Source: Lachnospiraceae bacterium
Lineage (GTDB): Bacteria; Bacillota; Clostridia; Lachnospirales; Lachnospiraceae
Direction: 5' to 3'
Length of the DNA stretch: 64,000 nt
NCBI GenBank assembly: GCA_017500935.1
Contig: JAFVXW010000018.1
Span: 1-64,000, forward strand
A program made the position numbers and the translations under genes. Shown here one piece after another: positions 62,329 through 64,000 of this stretch (its first letter is position 1; every line of letters begins with the position of its first letter). The notes under the pieces were generated by a model that saw only the letters and a program-made list of their open reading frames with translations, made no database searches and was not told the DNA's origin.

Positions 62329-62976
62329 ATGAGAAAAAGCATTTTATCCCCCTTAATCGCACTGTCATTCAGGCAGTGTGTTTTATCGCTGGCAGGCAGC
62401 ATCATCCTCGCCTTTGGCCTATACCATATTCATGCCCAGTCCGGTATCACGGAAGGCGGTGTTCTGGGAATGACACTGCTGCTGCAGTACCACTTTGCCA
62501 TTTCTCCCTCAGTATCCGGATTTCTCTTAAATGCGGTCTGTTACTTTATCGGCTGGCGTTTTCTGGGTAAACGCTTTTTGTTTTACTCTGCAGTCGCTGC
62601 CCTTGGTTTTTCTGCTTCTTATCGTATTTTTGAATTTTTTCCGCCCCTTTGGCCTGCTGCCGCCGATCATCCCTTTCTTGCAGCCATGATCGGTGCTGTT
62701 TTTATCGGTGTCGGTGCAGGTTTAAGCGTGCGCGCAGGCGGTGCCCCCAGCGGTGACGATGCTCTTGCCATGGCTGTTTCCAAAGCAACCCGCATGCAGA
62801 TCCAATGGGCATACCTGATCTCCGACCTGCTTGTACTCGCCCTGTCCCTGACCTATATTCCGCTGTCACGTATTCTGTATTCCCTTTTGACAGTGGTTCT
62901 TTCCGGTCAGATTATCGGCTGGATACAGAACATAAATATCCCGAGACGCAAAAACGGCCAGTCCTCTTTGGACTGA
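62329..62976 (+). CDS. YitT-family membrane protein
   Basis: The 215-residue protein has about five membrane helices and the YitT (DUF161) outline with HAQSGITEGGVLGMTLL and RAGGAPSGDDALAM. Full-length YitT proteins carry a C-terminal DUF2179 domain; this one lacks it and is the short form. CGAAAGG lies upstream of the ATG. Transport role suspected, substrate unknown. Confidence 0.88.
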   Translation: MRKSILSPLIALSFRQCVLSLAGSIILAFGLYHIHAQSGITEGGVLGMTLLLQYHFAISPSVSGFLLNAVCYFIGWRFLGKRFLFYSAVAALGFSASYRIFEFFPPLWPAAADHPFLAAMIGAVFIGVGAGLSVRAGGAPSGDDALAMAVSKATRMQIQWAYLISDLLVLALSLTYIPLSRILYSLLTVVLSGQIIGWIQNINIPRRKNGQSSLD

Positions 62977-62988
62977 CCGCTCTTTTTT
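62955..62988 (+). terminator. terminator overlapping the YitT-like gene end
   Basis: CGGCCAGTCC and GGACTGACCG form a 10-bp stem with one mismatch and a 5-nt loop, followed by GCTCTTTTTT. The stop codon TGA is part of the stem. Confidence 0.75.
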
Positions 62989-63373
62989 ATACCGGAATAA
63001 ATGCCATCACCAGACAAAAAGCCGCAACAACAAAAACACAGTAATCTTCCCAGTAGAGCTTTCTTGCAATGATCATATCTTTAGGTTTTCTGGGATTTAC
63101 AAAAATAGGATATTCTCTGTTTGCCTTATAATTGAGTTCCCCTGTTTTCTTAAGAGAAAAGCATTCAAAAGAACGACAGCTGTACCATTCGCTGCCAAGT
63201 GTGAACTCAAATACCGGTGCAAACTGCTGACCGTCTTTTTTGGGTGTCATACTGTCCCATCTGACAAATCTTCCAGGAATCTGCAGTTTGCAGTTAAGCT
63301 TTCTAAGCAGTATCCAGATACCGGCTGCCAATGCTATGATGCCGGCACAAAGCCATATTATTCTGATAATCAT
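62987..63373 (-). CDS. small membrane protein, DUF3592-like
   Basis: The 128-residue protein has an N-terminal helix (1-22), a soluble stretch with FAPVFEFTLGSEWYSCRS and YPIFVNPRKPKDMI, and a C-terminal helix (107-126). This is the DUF3592 layout. It is convergent with the YitT-like gene. Function unknown. Confidence 0.75.
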   Translation of the reverse strand: MIIRIIWLCAGIIALAAGIWILLRKLNCKLQIPGRFVRWDSMTPKKDGQQFAPVFEFTLGSEWYSCRSFECFSLKKTGELNYKANREYPIFVNPRKPKDMIIARKLYWEDYCVFVVAAFCLVMAFIPV

Positions 63374-63485
63374 TCTCTAATTCCTCCTGATTTCTATGTA
63401 ACACAAACATATTCCAAGAATACATGAAAATCACAGGATTGTCCATACTCTAAATCACAGAACCGTTGTTTTGCAGCATTTTCTT

Positions 63486-64000
63486 TTACTTTAAATTGTT
63501 CAGAATCATTTCCTCCAGCACTCTGGAATTGATCGGCATCTTGGAAGTTTCAAATGTAAAGAGCAGCCTGTCTCCCCTGAAAATTCCGTTCTTTTCATAC
63601 GCAAGAATTCTTCTTAACGCTTCCTCCTGATAACTTTCATCATCCATCATCCCAAAATGCTCAAAATAGATTTCCTTCCTCTGTTTTACATCCAATACCG
63701 TGAAATCCGGATGAATTTGTCCATAGCCGTTTAAATACAGCGGATACTCATACCGATACGGAATTCCATGCCGGTAAAGAATGTTTGCAATCAGCAATTC
63801 TGATTTTGACCGCATCCGTTCCCCTTTTTCCGAATAGAATTCCGGTGCATCCTCCCGGAAGCCTTTTTTCTCGTATTCCACGTTTTCCCACTGTTTCACA
63901 AATTCCTCATCCGGCAGCCAGATTGGCTGTACATGCTTTTTGCGCCGTTCATCCAGCATTTCATAAATTGCTTCACATTCTGTGCCCTGCCCCGTTTCCT
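63486..64000 (-). CDS. PD-(D/E)XK nuclease-like protein (5' end outside window)
   Basis: The frame is open from 64000 with no stop, so the true N-terminus is outside. An in-frame ATG at 63959 exists but lies within the conserved-looking part. Visible motifs are MRSKSELLIANILYRHG (Glu), then IHPDFTVLDV (Asp) and EIYFEHFG (Glu), in the order of a PD-(D/E)XK nuclease of the kind found fused to, or near, UvrD-like helicases. It ends with VLEEMILNNLK. Inferred DNA-processing role only. Confidence 0.75.
   Translation of the reverse strand, partial: ETGQGTECEAIYEMLDERRKKHVQPIWLPDEEFVKQWENVEYEKKGFREDAPEFYSEKGERMRSKSELLIANILYRHGIPYRYEYPLYLNGYGQIHPDFTVLDVKQRKEIYFEHFGMMDDESYQEEALRRILAYEKNGIFRGDRLLFTFETSKMPINSRVLEEMILNNLK

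Noticed and set aside
1-64000. tRNA, rRNA and known riboswitch elements
   Set aside because: No tRNA-type TTCGAATC arm with a matching acceptor, no rRNA stretch and no recognised riboswitch core was found by eye; a covariance search would be needed to exclude them fully.

Overview
The window most likely comes from an anaerobic gut Firmicute of the Lachnospiraceae type. This is inferred from gene content: a GPH-type sugar symporter economy, glycoside hydrolases from several families, a glycyl radical enzyme, an M29-type aminopeptidase, a Csp-like subtilase, a TnpX-like serine recombinase, strong AGGAGG ribosome binding sites and mid-range GC. No rRNA, tRNA, CRISPR array or complete prophage was recognised.

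Layout. 1-13.2 kb (minus strand): a membrane SH3 protein, purine genes purD-purN-purE, an M29-like aminopeptidase with two small membrane proteins, pyrimidine genes pyrE and pyrF with a CE7 acetyl esterase between them, an acyltransferase-3 / SH3-SGNH pair likely to act on an envelope glycan, a TPR lipoprotein and an RsmF-type rRNA methyltransferase. 13.3-19.5 kb: plant-glycan enzymes (a frameshifted GH78 rhamnosidase-like gene, an unassigned 649-residue helical enzyme, a GH43-like enzyme) and an XRE-type membrane regulator. 19.6-23.1 kb: a heterodimeric ABC exporter. Upstream of it lies a 560-bp gene-free stretch holding a stem-loop and five tandem ~62-bp units built on the palindrome TTTGCATGCAAA.

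23.7-30.9 kb: an S8 subtilase gene is split by a 5,300-bp serine-recombinase element. Its cargo is an AraC regulator divergent from a URO-D-like protein and an alpha/beta hydrolase, followed by a small TnpW-like gene and the recombinase. Both junctions share TCATG, and joining the flanks there restores one continuous subtilase frame with its Asp-His-Ser triad. 31.0-40.7 kb: a tightly packed run of trkH, trkA, a second heterodimeric ABC exporter, a DUF1667 protein and two GlpA/GlpB-like flavoproteins.

40.8-49.4 kb: an orotate phosphoribosyltransferase-like orphan, an M18 aminopeptidase, a DUF2156 protein, a SEL1-repeat cluster (one gene frameshifted), a PHP phosphoesterase, an alpha/beta hydrolase and a GntR regulator. 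The regulator is divergent from a GPH symporter and a class-C-like serine hydrolase. Two identical TGGTAATACCA sites lie just downstream of the two predicted promoters, which gives a readable regulatory circuit. 52.5-64 kb: an MFS transporter, a leucine-carboxyl-type methyltransferase, a glycyl radical enzyme of unknown substrate, a GPH symporter with a GH2 enzyme, a trehalase-fold glycosidase, a YitT-like protein and, at the edge, a PD-(D/E)XK-like nuclease fragment.

The most interesting signals are the reconstructable recombination site in the subtilase gene, the 62-bp palindrome array, the orphan glycyl radical enzyme and two clean single-base frameshifts in otherwise intact genes.
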